From: JANNXY01 sp031409775
GTDB taxonomy: Bacteria > Patescibacteriota > Minisyncoccia > Phycocordibacterales > CAIZIN01
DNA: 29,981 nucleotides
Direction of reading: 5' to 3'
NCBI GenBank assembly: GCA_031409775.1
Contig: JANNXY010000026.1
Span: forward strand, 1-29,981
Position 1 is the stretch's first letter. Every line of letters starts with the position of its first letter. Both the position numbers and the translations under genes were made by a program. Below, piece by piece: positions 21,187 to 29,794 of the stretch. The notes under the pieces were generated by a model. That model was given only the letters and a program-made list of their open reading frames with translations. It was not told the origin of the DNA and ran no database searches.

Positions 21187-22973
21187 TATTGTGACAATAA
21201 AATCTCCCTACTGTGAGAATCCATCGTAACGGCAACTGTATCGACTTTGGTAGTGTAGCCAGGCTTGGTTACTGTTATAGTATACGTCCCTGACGACAAA
21301 TTGTTAAAGAAAACTTGTCCCGGTGGAATACATGATGAAATAAATGTAATGAATACATCAGAGATAACAGGTGTTACAGAATCGTTGTCAGTTGACAATA
21401 GTAGTTTGTATCTCATGTACCTCTTGCCTGAATGATGCCCTGAAAGTCCCTGGTTCGAAGTAGTATAATATGTGCCTGATGTGCCATCTGGTCCTATGAA
21501 ATCCCATGTAGTGGTAGCTGTATTGTCTACAGAGCTAGCTACCTGGAACCTCACACTACTCGGGCCTGTGGGTACTGGCTGATCGGCTGGGTACCAACGT
21601 AGGAATGCATAGTTACTCGATGTGCCTATGTCAAATGTAGAAGAAACTATCTCTCCACTACTATTATAAGTACCGAATACTTCACGTAACTGTAGGTCAC
21701 CTACGGGTAATGACGTCTCTGTATTGCCATCAGATGACCAGTATGAGCTAGGGTTGGTCCAGTTATTCTGTCCAGCGCCACCGGACCAGTCTGTCTGAGC
21801 GAAGTACCCTTCGAAAGTGGATTTCTGATATGAGCTACCTATCTTCTCTATCTTTACTGTAGCATCACTTAGTGGGAGTCCAGATGACTGGTCTTTGACA
21901 GATATGAGCAGTGACTTGGCTAGCTTGGGCGCGACAACCATGTCTAGGGACTGCAATGCTCCAGGCAGTATCGACATTGGGACTGCCGGATTTGTACCGA
22001 TAATATCATAACTCGGATCTATGAGACTTACAGAATATGCATCCCATTCAACATCCAGAATATTCTTATACCCAGAAACATCTGTTACATAATTTTTATT
22101 AAACTTGAACAGATCAGGAGTTTCTGCTATTAGTTTGGTGCCTTTCATATTGAAATCTATACCCCCTATCGGCATACATGTCTCACCTTTGGTGTTTATA
22201 TCGACTTCTCCCACACGGTCTATCGCTAGGCTGATCTGTGTCACCTGCTGGTTGGCAACGGTCGCATGCGGTAGTATAGGATAGATTATTTGGGTGGAAG
22301 TAGCTGTAGTAGATGCAGTAGAATATCCGTCCTTGCTTACTTGTACACTATACGCTCTGGTACCTGGTGGTACATCTACGACTTGGAGCAGACCTAGGTT
22401 GTTGGTTACATCATTGATTAGTACCGGTGTTCCTGTGCCCACAACCCTCTCTATGCGTACATCCGCCCCTATCACAGGCTGACCACTTGCGTCGAATACC
22501 CTGACAAATAATGCACCGTTATTCGAAGACGTCTCGAGTGACTTGGGCGAAACAAACCCACTAAACACTACAGAACTCTGATCACTACAGTTGTTGCAAG
22601 TGATCCCTATCTCAACCAGCTTCCTATCCGCCGGAGACAGATCATTGGGTACACCACCGAGTATCCCGTCAAATGGATCGTCCTGATTCCTCACTGTAGT
22701 TGTGATCGTAAATGTCTTGCCACTTTTTGATACCACTTGCTCATATGGGATAACACCTGGGGGGATTCCACCAACTATACCCACTTTGAAGTATGGCAAG
22801 TTACGGATAACTTCGAACTGCTCGTTGGCTATAGTTGATGCAGTAGATCTAGCATGTAGAGTGGCAGTAAATGTAAGCATCTTTCCGAATACAGAATATA
22901 TAGCTGTACCAACTATCGCAAATATCGTTACCGCAACTAGAGTCTCTATGAGAGTAAATCCTTTCTGATTCAT
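21186..22973 (-). CDS. Large minor prepilin with interrupted carboxypeptidase-regulatory-like domains
   Basis: A prepilin of 595 residues (numbering here includes an extra GTG-coded residue if GTG at 22976 is used). MNQKGFTLIETLVAVTIFA is a canonical class III signal with Glu +5. The pilin helix and domain are followed by a first CarboxypepD_reg-like beta-sandwich (about 154-250: GALFVRVFDASGQPVIGADV). A second one begins at 354 (LLISVKDQSSGLPLSDATV), is broken at about 390 and resumes at about 549 (GQVFFNNLSSGTYTITVTKPGY). The insert (about 390-547) is another beta-rich domain with WSGGAGQNNW and RYMRYKLLLSTD. The long form suggests a pilus-tip adhesin. It overlaps pilC's stop region. Confidence 0.85.
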   Translation of the reverse strand: MNQKGFTLIETLVAVTIFAIVGTAIYSVFGKMLTFTATLHARSTASTIANEQFEVIRNLPYFKVGIVGGIPPGVIPYEQVVSKSGKTFTITTTVRNQDDPFDGILGGVPNDLSPADRKLVEIGITCNNCSDQSSVVFSGFVSPKSLETSSNNGALFVRVFDASGQPVIGADVRIERVVGTGTPVLINDVTNNLGLLQVVDVPPGTRAYSVQVSKDGYSTASTTATSTQIIYPILPHATVANQQVTQISLAIDRVGEVDINTKGETCMPIGGIDFNMKGTKLIAETPDLFKFNKNYVTDVSGYKNILDVEWDAYSVSLIDPSYDIIGTNPAVPMSILPGALQSLDMVVAPKLAKSLLISVKDQSSGLPLSDATVKIEKIGSSYQKSTFEGYFAQTDWSGGAGQNNWTNPSSYWSSDGNTETSLPVGDLQLREVFGTYNSSGEIVSSTFDIGTSSNYAFLRWYPADQPVPTGPSSVRFQVASSVDNTATTTWDFIGPDGTSGTYYTTSNQGLSGHHSGKRYMRYKLLLSTDNDSVTPVISDVFITFISSCIPPGQVFFNNLSSGTYTITVTKPGYTTKVDTVAVTMDSHSREILLSQ

Positions 22974-22975
22974 CA

Positions 22976-24184
22976 CTATATTGTGTTTACGAGAGAATAC
23001 ATCGGTGCGATCATTGATAAAGCAAAGAATCCCACAGCGACCCCTACGATAAGCATGAGGAACGGCTCTATGATTGTAGACATGTCCTTGGTCTTTTGGT
23101 CTACTTCGTCTTCGAAGAATACTGCCACCTTGGCAAGCATCGACCCTAGCTCACCAGTCTCTTCACCAACTGACATCATTTCGCCTACATATATCGGGTA
23201 TACATTACCGCTCTCAGTAAAGACACTCGACATCGGTGCGCCGGTCTGTATCTGTTTCTCAGCTGCTTGGAGGACTTTCTTGAAATAAATATTCTCTATA
23301 ACCCCAGTGGTGATTCTCAGCGAATCGACCACCGCTACCCCGGAAGTGAGGAGCGATGATAGTGTACGAGCTGTACGAGCTGCGTTTATCTCCCTCACTA
23401 GAGTACCTATGAGTGGGAATTTGATAGATAAATAAAAGAATGCGTTCTTGCCCTGCCTTGTTTTAAATATCATGTACACAAGCCCGATTAGTGAGAATAA
23501 TCCACTAACAAAGAAAATAAAATGATTCTGTAATATCGAGCTAGCCCAGATGATGAGTTTGGTAGTCGAAGGCAGATCGACTTTGAGCTCAGAGAAGGTG
23601 GCAGTGAGTGTAGGTACCACAAATATAAGCATGAACACAGCGATCACCACCATCGCAAATATAATGATAGACGGATAGATCAGAGCGCCTTTGACTTTCT
23701 TCTTTAGTAGATAGGACTTCTCCATCTGGCTACCGATAGTCTCGAGTGTTCTAGATAGTTTACCAGACTCTTCTCCTGCTGCCACCATCGATACGAACAG
23801 CCCTGGGAATACTTTGGGATACAGTGCGAGTGACTCGTGGAATGTCTTGCCACTTTTTATCGAATTCTCGACAGCCTCCATTACCTTCTTTAGGTATTTG
23901 TTACGACTCTGTTTGGAAACGATGGTGATGGCACGCGACAGTGACAGTCCAGCATCCAGCATCACAGATAGATTACGTGACAATACAATCTTCTCATGCA
24001 TTGAGACACCCCCTACAAATGGCAAATCGATACTGAAAGATTTGTGAACCTTTTCTTCTGTAGAGCTTATGAGGGACAGGTTGTGTGAACGCAATCTCTC
24101 GTATAGTGCGGATTTACTAGGAACATCTTCTGCACCTATTATTGTTTCGCCACTTGAATTTTTTGCAGTGTAAACATATTTCAC
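22976..24184 (-). CDS. pilC: Type IV pilus inner-membrane platform protein
   Basis: A 402-residue GspF/PilC protein, the platform on which the assembly ATPase turns to extrude pilin. Two T2SSF repeats are visible, each with the LSxMLDAGLSLSRAL-type helix (first LSRNLSVMLDAGLSLSRAI, second LSSLLTSGVAVVDSL) followed by GEESGKLSRTLE or GEETGELGSMLAK. Membrane segments lie around residues 170-200, 215-240 and 375-400. The start codon is GTG (24184), matching the family N-terminus KYVYTAKNSSGE. A perfect extended -10 box ends 6 nt upstream, just after the pilB stop, so pilC may be transcribed separately from pilB. Confidence 0.96.
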   Translation of the reverse strand: MKYVYTAKNSSGETIIGAEDVPSKSALYERLRSHNLSLISSTEEKVHKSFSIDLPFVGGVSMHEKIVLSRNLSVMLDAGLSLSRAITIVSKQSRNKYLKKVMEAVENSIKSGKTFHESLALYPKVFPGLFVSMVAAGEESGKLSRTLETIGSQMEKSYLLKKKVKGALIYPSIIIFAMVVIAVFMLIFVVPTLTATFSELKVDLPSTTKLIIWASSILQNHFIFFVSGLFSLIGLVYMIFKTRQGKNAFFYLSIKFPLIGTLVREINAARTARTLSSLLTSGVAVVDSLRITTGVIENIYFKKVLQAAEKQIQTGAPMSSVFTESGNVYPIYVGEMMSVGEETGELGSMLAKVAVFFEDEVDQKTKDMSTIIEPFLMLIVGVAVGFFALSMIAPMYSLVNTI

Positions 24185-24190
24185 AAGCTA

Positions 24191-24199
24191 ATTATAGCA
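24191..24199 (-). promoter_or_regulatory. Extended -10 promoter, predicted leaderless start for pilC
   Basis: On the minus strand TGC-TATAAT (perfect hexamer) is followed by TAGCTT and then the GTG start at 24184. It occupies most of the short pilB-pilC gap, directly after the pilB TAG. Confidence 0.5.
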
Positions 24200-25948
24200 C
24201 TAGGCTGACACAACGCGAAGCACTTCTTCGATAGTTGTGAGTCCTTGAACTGCTTTAAATATTCCATCCTCTATCATAGTCATCATGCCCTCCTTCTTGG
24301 CTTGCGCTTCGATATGCTCTGATGTGGAGTCTTTGAGTAGTAGCTCACGGATAGTCGGTGACATAGCCAACACTTCGTGTATTCCCAGACGGCCTTTGTA
24401 GCCATCGTCACCTTCTTCTGTCGGCACAGGTTTCCAGAATGGGATTGTTACCCATGTAGCTTCTGGTGCTACAATCTTTTCGATTTTGAGGAAATTCATC
24501 ATGCGGTCTAGGTCGATAAGCTTGCCCAGAGACTCTACACCTGCATCCGTAAGAAAATATCGCTCTTTGTTCGAAGAAAGTTTGCGTATAAGTCTCTGAC
24601 CTATAACCACATTAATGGTTGAGGCCAGGAGGAATGGTTCCATCTTCATATCGAGCAACCTCGGTACAGCTCCCGCTGCTGAGTTGGTGTGCAGTGTAGA
24701 CAATACCAAATGCCCCGTGAGAGCAGCGTTGACCGCGAGAGATGCGGTCTCGTTGTCACGGATCTCCCCCACCATGATTATGTCTGGATCCTGACGGACA
24801 AGTGATCGCAGTCCTGCAGAGAATGTGAGCCCGATCTCAGGCTTGACCTGAGTCTGGTTCACTCTCTTCATCTGGTATTCGATCGGGTCCTCGATAGTAG
24901 AGATATTTACATCAATAGTGTTCAGAATATCGAGTATGGTATATAAGGTTGTGGTCTTGCCGGATCCTGTAGGTCCTGTTGTGAGTATCATGCCGTTTGC
25001 GAGCTTGGTTGCATTGTGGATACGCTCTAGGTTCACCCCGTGAAATCCTAGACTCTCCAGCGAGAATCCCCCAGCATTTTCACGCAGTACACGCATCACG
25101 GTCTTTTCTCCATAGTATATAGGCAGGATCGATACACGGAATGAAACCTTCTCCCCGTCTAGGTCGATCTTGAACCTACCATCCTGGGGCAGGCGTTTCT
25201 CATCGAGTTTTAGATTCGACAACACTTTGATGCGCGCAGTGATAGACAGGCTTGCAGTCTTCGGCAGAACCATCGCATCCCGCAGCAGACCATCTATCCT
25301 ATAACGCACGATGAGCTCACTCTCCAGAGGTTCTATATGTATGTCAGATGCACCTTGTAGGATGGCGTGCTTGAGCAATGTATCCACAACTCTTATTACA
25401 GGTATGTCTTCTGCTAGTCTTTTCAGGTCATTGGGTGCCATGTCAGAGTCTTTGTCATTTACCACCTTTATATTGCCTGTTTCCTTTTTTATTATGTCAC
25501 CGAAATCTGCTTTCAGGCTCTTTTGATACTGGAGCAATGCTGACTTTATAGACTCGATAGAAGTAAGTCTAGTAAGGATGCTTAGGCCGGTCTTTTTCTT
25601 TATGAAATCAATAGCTTTCAGATCATCAGTATCTAGCATAGCAACTTCTAGCCTATTACCTTCTTTGCGATACGCTACAATATTGTGCGACCGTGCCACG
25701 GGCTCGGGTATGAGCGCCAACACTTCCCCCGATATCTTCTGTCTGACTAGGTCCACAAACGGTATCCCGAGCAGATATGCCTGCATTCGCCTCAGGTCAT
25801 CTTCGGATACTTTGCCCAAACTCACGAGCACGTTGCCGAGCTTGTCACCAGTCTTCTCTGCTTGGGCAATAGCCTTCTCTATATCTGCCTGCGCTACGAG
25901 TCCAGAATCGAGTACGAAATTCTTTAGTTGGGTTTCTTCTATGTACAT
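24200..25948 (-). CDS. pilB: Type IV pilus assembly ATPase
   Basis: A 582-residue GspE/PilB hexameric ATPase that powers pilus extension. It has the MshEN/GspE N-terminal domain (about 10-150), then Walker A GPTGSGKT (325-332), the Asp box TIEDPIEY, Walker B DPDIIMVGEIRD (387-398), and the His box TGHLVLSTLHTN (411-422). The tetracysteine zinc loop usual in this family is missing: the segment after GQRLIRKL reads SSNKERYF, and the later CxxC position reads PVPTEEGDDGYKGR. The loop itself is kept. The gene follows the 833-residue secreted protein by 5 nt. No PilT retraction ATPase is in the window. Confidence 0.97.
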   Translation of the reverse strand: MYIEETQLKNFVLDSGLVAQADIEKAIAQAEKTGDKLGNVLVSLGKVSEDDLRRMQAYLLGIPFVDLVRQKISGEVLALIPEPVARSHNIVAYRKEGNRLEVAMLDTDDLKAIDFIKKKTGLSILTRLTSIESIKSALLQYQKSLKADFGDIIKKETGNIKVVNDKDSDMAPNDLKRLAEDIPVIRVVDTLLKHAILQGASDIHIEPLESELIVRYRIDGLLRDAMVLPKTASLSITARIKVLSNLKLDEKRLPQDGRFKIDLDGEKVSFRVSILPIYYGEKTVMRVLRENAGGFSLESLGFHGVNLERIHNATKLANGMILTTGPTGSGKTTTLYTILDILNTIDVNISTIEDPIEYQMKRVNQTQVKPEIGLTFSAGLRSLVRQDPDIIMVGEIRDNETASLAVNAALTGHLVLSTLHTNSAAGAVPRLLDMKMEPFLLASTINVVIGQRLIRKLSSNKERYFLTDAGVESLGKLIDLDRMMNFLKIEKIVAPEATWVTIPFWKPVPTEEGDDGYKGRLGIHEVLAMSPTIRELLLKDSTSEHIEAQAKKEGMMTMIEDGIFKAVQGLTTIEEVLRVVSA

Positions 25949-25953
25949 GATGA

Positions 25954-28455
25954 TTATTGTTCTTCTACATCTTGGACCAGACAGTCAGCATCTGCATTTA
26001 CGGGTGCGCTACTGCCATTGCTACACATGAGAGTAAATTTAGTACTCGTAGAGAGTGGGCCTGTAGACTTCTGACCATCTGCACTCGGGGTAATAGGTCC
26101 ACTCACTGACCCACCACTCACATTGCACTCTGTAGCACCGGCTATATTCCACCTCATAGTACACGCACCGCCTTTCATCACTAGAGAAGGTATCATTTTG
26201 AAACTATTTATAGCTGGAATCGGACATGATCCATCAGGACTTGGGTTCGGACATACTATGCCTGGGCCTTGTATTCCTCCAGATCCCTGGTTGTTACTAC
26301 ATGACTCAGATTCTGCAGGCTTTGGCTTCAAGGCTTTGTTGTTACATTCATGCGTACACGACCTAGTCCTTGTGCCATTAACACATTTACCCCACCCACT
26401 GCACTGCCATTCACTATATATGTTGCATGAATTATCCTCATCTCCATCGTTACCATCACCACCATCGGGATCTTGTTCTGGATCTGGAACAGTCTTGCCA
26501 TCATCTACTACACAAATCCCACCAGAAACAATGAATCCTCCTGGTACAGCCTTCTGCTCACCAGGTATGTTGGGACATAGATCTGTAGGTACACAATCAC
26601 CTTTGGTATTCCTGAACACATTTCTAGGAAGCTTACCTTGGACTCCGGGGATATTGGGACACCTGTCAGCATTGGCTCTAGTAACTGTGATGTTGTAGTG
26701 CTTGACTGTCCATGAGTCACCTTCATATCTACCATTATTGATAAATGATTCCCGGCTCGCTACATAGAATAGATAGTCACCTGGTGTAGATGGTGCGGTA
26801 AACCCCATCGAACTGGATTTATCGAGAGGAAATATAACATGGTTACTGTCACCCTTTATTTCTTTCATTATATCTGTGGATTTCTGAACAAATGTCTTGC
26901 GGACATTATTAAATATGACTTCTGTTTCAATATTGGAGCTTCGGTTGTTGCAGGCCCACGATGTCACTTCTACATTTGCAGTAAATGGTTGGTTGGGTAG
27001 CATAAATGTAGGGATGTTGACCGAGACATTTGGTGGTGGAAACATTTCTGAATTAGAAGTCTTGCTATTGTAGAACGTAGGTGATGTCTGGGCACTCACG
27101 ATACCCACAGAACACATCACACCAAATGCGATTATGAGAACTGCTACAGAAGCTTTCTTCCTCCAGAATGCAACTGCTATAGATACGAGTGTCGCTACTA
27201 GCATAACCAACCCCACAATCATAAACACTTTTGCATCATCTATCATGTATTTGGGCTTGCCAGTAGATGCAGATTTTAATTCATCGTACTCCGGAGACAA
27301 ATTAGTTTCTAGACTGGCAATTATTTCCCCATCCTTAATTATCTTTGCTTCTGCACGCAATGCAGCAGCATTGTCAATCGCTATAATACTAGTAGTAAAT
27401 CTCCCATTTGAATCATCTAGGTTGATCGTTTGTCTGCTCTGTCCTACATTCTGGTCCTGCTCGTTGTATAGTGCTATGTCTAGCTCGGCTTCACCCACTT
27501 CCGGGCGCACGAACCTAGCTATGTCAAACGGGACACCGACATAGGTCGCCACGATATCTATAGCACCACCTTCGACTACACTGTATACACTACTAGATAC
27601 AGATGTGATAGAGCCTGCGTCCCCTGACTGGATATACCTAAACCTGGTGAGACCACCATGCCTATCTCCGTCGCTATCAACAAATGTCACAGTACCTACA
27701 TATACACCCCCCTCATCGAAGCTTGGGAGCATTTCGTCGAATCTATATACTTCATCGTCTTCGAGGACTATCGGTTCGAAGCTGTCCAATACGAGTACGT
27801 TGTCTCGGTCGTTCTGCTTGTAGACTTCTATCCTCGGGCTGAGCAGGGCAGACTCGCTGCTCTGTATATCCAGATGTAGTATGGCCACATCACCTTTGGC
27901 AAGTGTGGGTCCAGACTCTAGTCCAAACTCAACACCGTTTACAGTTACGAATCCTGATTGGATTTCTACACTATCTGGGACTATCTCGCCTTTGACCACT
28001 ACCCTGGTACTGTGGAATCCTACTGCGGTATCGTCGGGTAGGAATGCCTTTATCATAATGCCCACATCAGCAGATGGGAGTCTCATGGGTAAAATATATG
28101 AAAATCTTTCGTACAGACTCTCTCCTGCCTTTAGGAATATTGCAGGGAAATTTACTTCGTCATATACAGTCTGAGGATTACCTTCGGTATCGTAGTCTCC
28201 TACCAGATACAGTCTATAGTACAGAGAAGTTATGTCGTAATTCCCTAGATTGTCGATAAGGAATGATCCATTTATGTTGGCGCCCAGGACTATGGGATCA
28301 GTCTCGATTGCCACACTAGATATGTACACATCTGGTCGTGAACTGCCAGTTGGATCCTGCGGCGCAGTAGATGTAGCGACAGTCTGCGCAGAAGAAATAT
28401 TAAATGAAACAAAACAAATTAATAAAAGAACAATGTTGTAAATAAATTTTTTCAT
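25954..28455 (-). CDS. Large secreted multidomain protein with internal signal-peptide-like segment
   Basis: An 833-residue extracytoplasmic protein that looks like two secreted proteins joined. Part one has a signal peptide (1-23, cleavage after SSA) and beta-sandwich domains of CARDB type (about 40-400), ending in a membrane segment (409-431). A second signal-like segment follows directly (433-455, ending VSA-QT). Part two has a beta domain (about 470-595), two CPNIPG repeats of thrombospondin type 3 kind (599, 627), an acidic Asp/Gly linker (650-676), a thrombospondin type 1-like Cys-rich module (SGWGKCVNGTRTRSC, 677-719) and a C-terminal Ig-like module (747-833). It is probably a surface adhesin for the pilus or for host contact. 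It lies directly upstream of pilB. Confidence 0.8.
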   Translation of the reverse strand: MKKFIYNIVLLLICFVSFNISSAQTVATSTAPQDPTGSSRPDVYISSVAIETDPIVLGANINGSFLIDNLGNYDITSLYYRLYLVGDYDTEGNPQTVYDEVNFPAIFLKAGESLYERFSYILPMRLPSADVGIMIKAFLPDDTAVGFHSTRVVVKGEIVPDSVEIQSGFVTVNGVEFGLESGPTLAKGDVAILHLDIQSSESALLSPRIEVYKQNDRDNVLVLDSFEPIVLEDDEVYRFDEMLPSFDEGGVYVGTVTFVDSDGDRHGGLTRFRYIQSGDAGSITSVSSSVYSVVEGGAIDIVATYVGVPFDIARFVRPEVGEAELDIALYNEQDQNVGQSRQTINLDDSNGRFTTSIIAIDNAAALRAEAKIIKDGEIIASLETNLSPEYDELKSASTGKPKYMIDDAKVFMIVGLVMLVATLVSIAVAFWRKKASVAVLIIAFGVMCSVGIVSAQTSPTFYNSKTSNSEMFPPPNVSVNIPTFMLPNQPFTANVEVTSWACNNRSSNIETEVIFNNVRKTFVQKSTDIMKEIKGDSNHVIFPLDKSSSMGFTAPSTPGDYLFYVASRESFINNGRYEGDSWTVKHYNITVTRANADRCPNIPGVQGKLPRNVFRNTKGDCVPTDLCPNIPGEQKAVPGGFIVSGGICVVDDGKTVPDPEQDPDGGDGNDGDEDNSCNIYSEWQCSGWGKCVNGTRTRSCTHECNNKALKPKPAESESCSNNQGSGGIQGPGIVCPNPSPDGSCPIPAINSFKMIPSLVMKGGACTMRWNIAGATECNVSGGSVSGPITPSADGQKSTGPLSTSTKFTLMCSNGSSAPVNADADCLVQDVEEQ

Positions 28456-28464
28456 ATTTTTATA

Positions 28465-28470
28465 CTTATA
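28465..28470 (-). promoter_or_regulatory. Weak -10 box before the 833-residue protein gene
   Basis: On the minus strand TATAAG (5 of 6) ends 9 nt before ATG at 28455, after the terminator at 28503-28537. A TATAAA three nt before the ATG is too close to be used. Confidence 0.3.
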
Positions 28471-28502
28471 ATCATATCACGAAGAAAAATTCTACACATC
28501 AA

Positions 28503-28537
28503 AAAAGCGCAGTTGGCCTCCGGCCAACTGCGCTTTT
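28503..28537 (-). terminator. Strong bidirectional terminator hairpin
   Basis: A perfect 16-bp stem (28503-28518 with 28522-28537), with a GC-rich core and A/T ends and a 3-nt loop (TCC). It lies 13 nt beyond the tail-collar gene stop and separates it from the 833-residue protein gene, so the pilus region has at least two transcripts. Confidence 0.9.
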
Positions 28538-28550
28538 ATTTCCACTTTAA

Positions 28551-29357
28551 TTAGTCTTTCTTGCAGTAATTTAATGCAACGTATGGATCCATAATAGCGA
28601 ATTGAGTTTGTGCTACAAGGGTACCTGCAGAGTTATAAACTCCGGACTCACTCTTGGTCAGTGGCTCTTGTTTTATATAATCATCATTTCCACTATCTTT
28701 TCCTTGAGGATTAGAACCACCTCCGAATGTGTTACCATCTATCTTGTGACGGTGTGGTGGAAGATTGTTTACACTTATTAACCTTTCTTCATTTCCACCC
28801 CTGTCACCCAGAGCTCTGGTGGTAACAGATCCAGCGTAGTCACCTGTTCCCATACCTATAATGTTTCTACCATTAGCTGGTGTGTAGTGAGTCCAGTTGG
28901 CTGGGCACGCTCCGTCAAATGCAACTACCGCACCAGATGGCATCCCGTCTCCACCACCACTCGGGGTAGTGGTGCATATTGTATCATCGTAGTTACAGTA
29001 CCTCCTAGCAGAAATAGTTCCATCAGCAGTTATTCTTTTTATTGTTGCAAGTGATGATACAAAAGGATTATCATCAATAATTACCTGATCTCTAGCGAAT
29101 AGCTTGCCTGTAAATATATCCGTAGCGCTTATATTTCCAGTTTCCAACCCTATAACTGCAGGCCCGGTCAACGTTGTTGTTAGCTTATTTACAGTTAGGT
29201 TACCCGACTTTACCTGTGCGGCTGGACCAGTGTTTATAGGTGGAGCGACGTTCCCTCCTGGTGGAGCTGCGTTCGGCTCGCTCCACTGTGCAGACGCTGT
29301 TACTATCGTAAACAGGACCACCATCATTACTATTGCAGACTTTATATATTGAATCAT
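28551..29357 (-). CDS. Secreted adhesin-like protein with phage tail-collar-type C-terminal domain
   Basis: A 268-residue secreted protein. The signal peptide spans 1-23 (cleavage ASA-QW). The mature N-terminus WSEPNAAPPGGNVAPPINTG and the next ~70 residues match the repeated stem of PilV-like proteins in these bacteria. The C-terminal ~125 residues (from PSGAVVAFDG) resemble phage tail-collar and tail-fibre heads: CPANWTHYTPANGRNIIGMG, the His cluster LPPHRHKI and the end MDPYVALNYCKK. Such domains bind cell-surface ligands. A pilus-associated or surface receptor-binding role is inferred from the neighbours. It starts 22 nt after the upstream gene and ends at a strong terminator. Confidence 0.82.
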   Translation of the reverse strand: MIQYIKSAIVMMVVLFTIVTASAQWSEPNAAPPGGNVAPPINTGPAAQVKSGNLTVNKLTTTLTGPAVIGLETGNISATDIFTGKLFARDQVIIDDNPFVSSLATIKRITADGTISARRYCNYDDTICTTTPSGGGDGMPSGAVVAFDGACPANWTHYTPANGRNIIGMGTGDYAGSVTTRALGDRGGNEERLISVNNLPPHRHKIDGNTFGGGSNPQGKDSGNDDYIKQEPLTKSESGVYNSAGTLVAQTQFAIMDPYVALNYCKKD

Positions 29358-29379
29358 GTTTGTTAACTTAATTTGTAAT

Positions 29380-29739
29380 CTACTCTACATTTGCACTGGC
29401 ACGAATCAGTGCTTGGATTTCTTCTTGTGTAAATTGAGTCGTGGTACCTGTTGAATTTCCTTCTATAAATAGCTTTCTTTCCGCCTCTGTAATAGGGGGT
29501 GTACTTGAAGCGTACCTTAGCAACTCCCGTATTTCCTTGTCTGAGTATGGGTTTGATCTATACATAGTATCATCTGCTTCAGGCTCCACTCTGTACTCCA
29601 CATACATCCAACCGGCGATCATGAGTAGGATGATGAAAGAAATACCCAACACAGCTAGTTCCCGGGCAGCACCTTTAGCATAATTTTTTTTCCTTGGTTG
29701 AGTTTTCAATTTAGTTGATTTGGTTTTAATTTTTTTCAA
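29380..29739 (-). CDS. Small membrane-anchored protein, unknown function
   Basis: I do not recognise this 119-residue protein. A strongly basic N-terminus (KKIKTKSTKLKTQPRKK) precedes one hydrophobic segment (about 29-49). An acidic, Thr/Ser-rich tail carries two similar short pieces (DKEIRELLRYASSTPP and TQEEIQALIRASANVE). The only usable start is TTG at 29739, since the next Met lies inside the membrane segment. TACAAT ends 9 nt upstream of it. It lies between a peptidoglycan-binding protein gene and the tail-collar adhesin gene, so an envelope role is possible. Confidence 0.65.
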   Translation of the reverse strand: MKKIKTKSTKLKTQPRKKNYAKGAARELAVLGISFIILLMIAGWMYVEYRVEPEADDTMYRSNPYSDKEIRELLRYASSTPPITEAERKLFIEGNSTGTTTQFTQEEIQALIRASANVE

Positions 29740-29794
29740 TTTAACTAAATTGTACTAGCGAAAGTATAGTGTAGCAACAATGTTATACACAGCT

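Noticed and set aside
26123..26698. Plus-strand 191-codon ORF antisense to the 833-residue protein
   Set aside because: It is antisense to clear Cys-rich domains, and its Pro/Ser/His-rich composition is typical of a shadow frame.
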